Positions 63,982 to 64,000 of a DNA stretch of 64,000 bases are shown one piece after another. The stretch covers positions 62,001 through 126,000 of the forward strand of contig JAUJOR010000015.1 of assembly GCA_030447525.1 (NCBI GenBank). Reading direction: 5' to 3'. Both the position numbers and the translations under genes were made by a program. The notes under the pieces are model-generated. The model made no database searches. It was not told the DNA's origin and saw only the letters and a program-made list of their open reading frames with translations. The stretch comes from Chloroflexota bacterium (GTDB lineage Bacteria; Chloroflexota; UBA11872; UBA12225). Position 1 is the stretch's first letter, and each line of letters opens with the position of its first letter.

Positions 63982-64000
63982 CGTTACCGCTCTGGTAACG
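63982..64000. promoter_or_regulatory. palindrome before the last gene
   Basis: CGTTACC-GCTCT-GGTAACG, perfect 7-bp arms, immediately before the GGGGGGATG start of the minus-strand gene. It could be an operator or an mRNA hairpin over the ribosome-binding site. It is cut by the window edge. Confidence 0.5.

Overview
High-GC bacterial DNA, dense with short intergenic gaps and genes on both strands in small operons. The gene content (MEP isoprenoid pathway, split two-subunit glycine decarboxylase, alpha2-type glycyl-tRNA synthetase, type-A-like RNase P RNA, Lgt lipidated proteins) and a divergent 16S rRNA suggest a Chloroflexota-like lineage. That placement is my inference from sequence character and was not computed. 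An exact 55-bp tandem duplication and a missing block in the 16S gene also raise the possibility that this is an assembled environmental genome with local assembly errors.

1-8.5 kb: the end of mutS2 (Smr domain), then a minus-strand housekeeping operon (xseA-xseB-nadD-rsfS-small membrane protein) divergent from an AcuC-like deacetylase. Two tiny envelope proteins, a LuxR-type regulator with a degenerate receiver, and a large three-domain IspG whose C-terminus is frameshifted by the 55-bp duplication follow. 8.4-11.2 kb is an RNA block on the minus strand: 16S rRNA with its own promoter, boxA-like element, processing stem and hairpin terminator, then rnpB and tRNA-Glu(UUC). No 23S or 5S follows.

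11.6-25.4 kb: a SelA-like PLP enzyme / GNAT / uridine-kinase-like operon, a D-2-hydroxyacid dehydrogenase with a 110-bp MITE inserted at its promoter, an XRE regulator with a degenerate ImmA/IrrE-like partner, YjbQ, a YwrD-type gamma-glutamyltransferase, a TIGR01777 epimerase, a ROK sugar kinase, a phosphotransferase and a lone solute-binding lipoprotein. 25.5-39.8 kb is a one-carbon/serine/NAD region: gcvT-gcvH-gcvPA-gcvPB, YabN-type MazG, MoxR, nadB, nadC, and a class V aminotransferase overlapping serA. The glycine cleavage system, serA, the aminotransferase and the hydroxyacid dehydrogenase could together link glyoxylate, glycine, serine and hydroxypyruvate.

39.8-52.9 kb: a CgeB-type glycosyltransferase with a glycosidase-like partner, an in-frame HicA-HicB fusion, glyS, a decayed N-terminal fragment of prolyl-tRNA synthetase, a Gfo/Idh/MocA oxidoreductase, three complex-I/Mrp-like membrane subunits without any redox subunits, lgt, and a PolX whose polymerase site looks inactivated while the PHP nuclease site is intact. 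53-64 kb: a CarboxypepD_reg-like lipoprotein, ftsY and ffh, a B-box/discoidin membrane protein, a molybdopterin adenylyltransferase-like protein with a His-rich tail, an NrdR with two zinc ribbons, mnmA, a PHP phosphoesterase and a zinc-dependent phospholipase-C-like protein.

A recurring promoter form, TTGC followed by TATNNT, precedes several genes. At two genes the -10 box lies 6-7 nt from the start codon, which suggests leaderless mRNAs.
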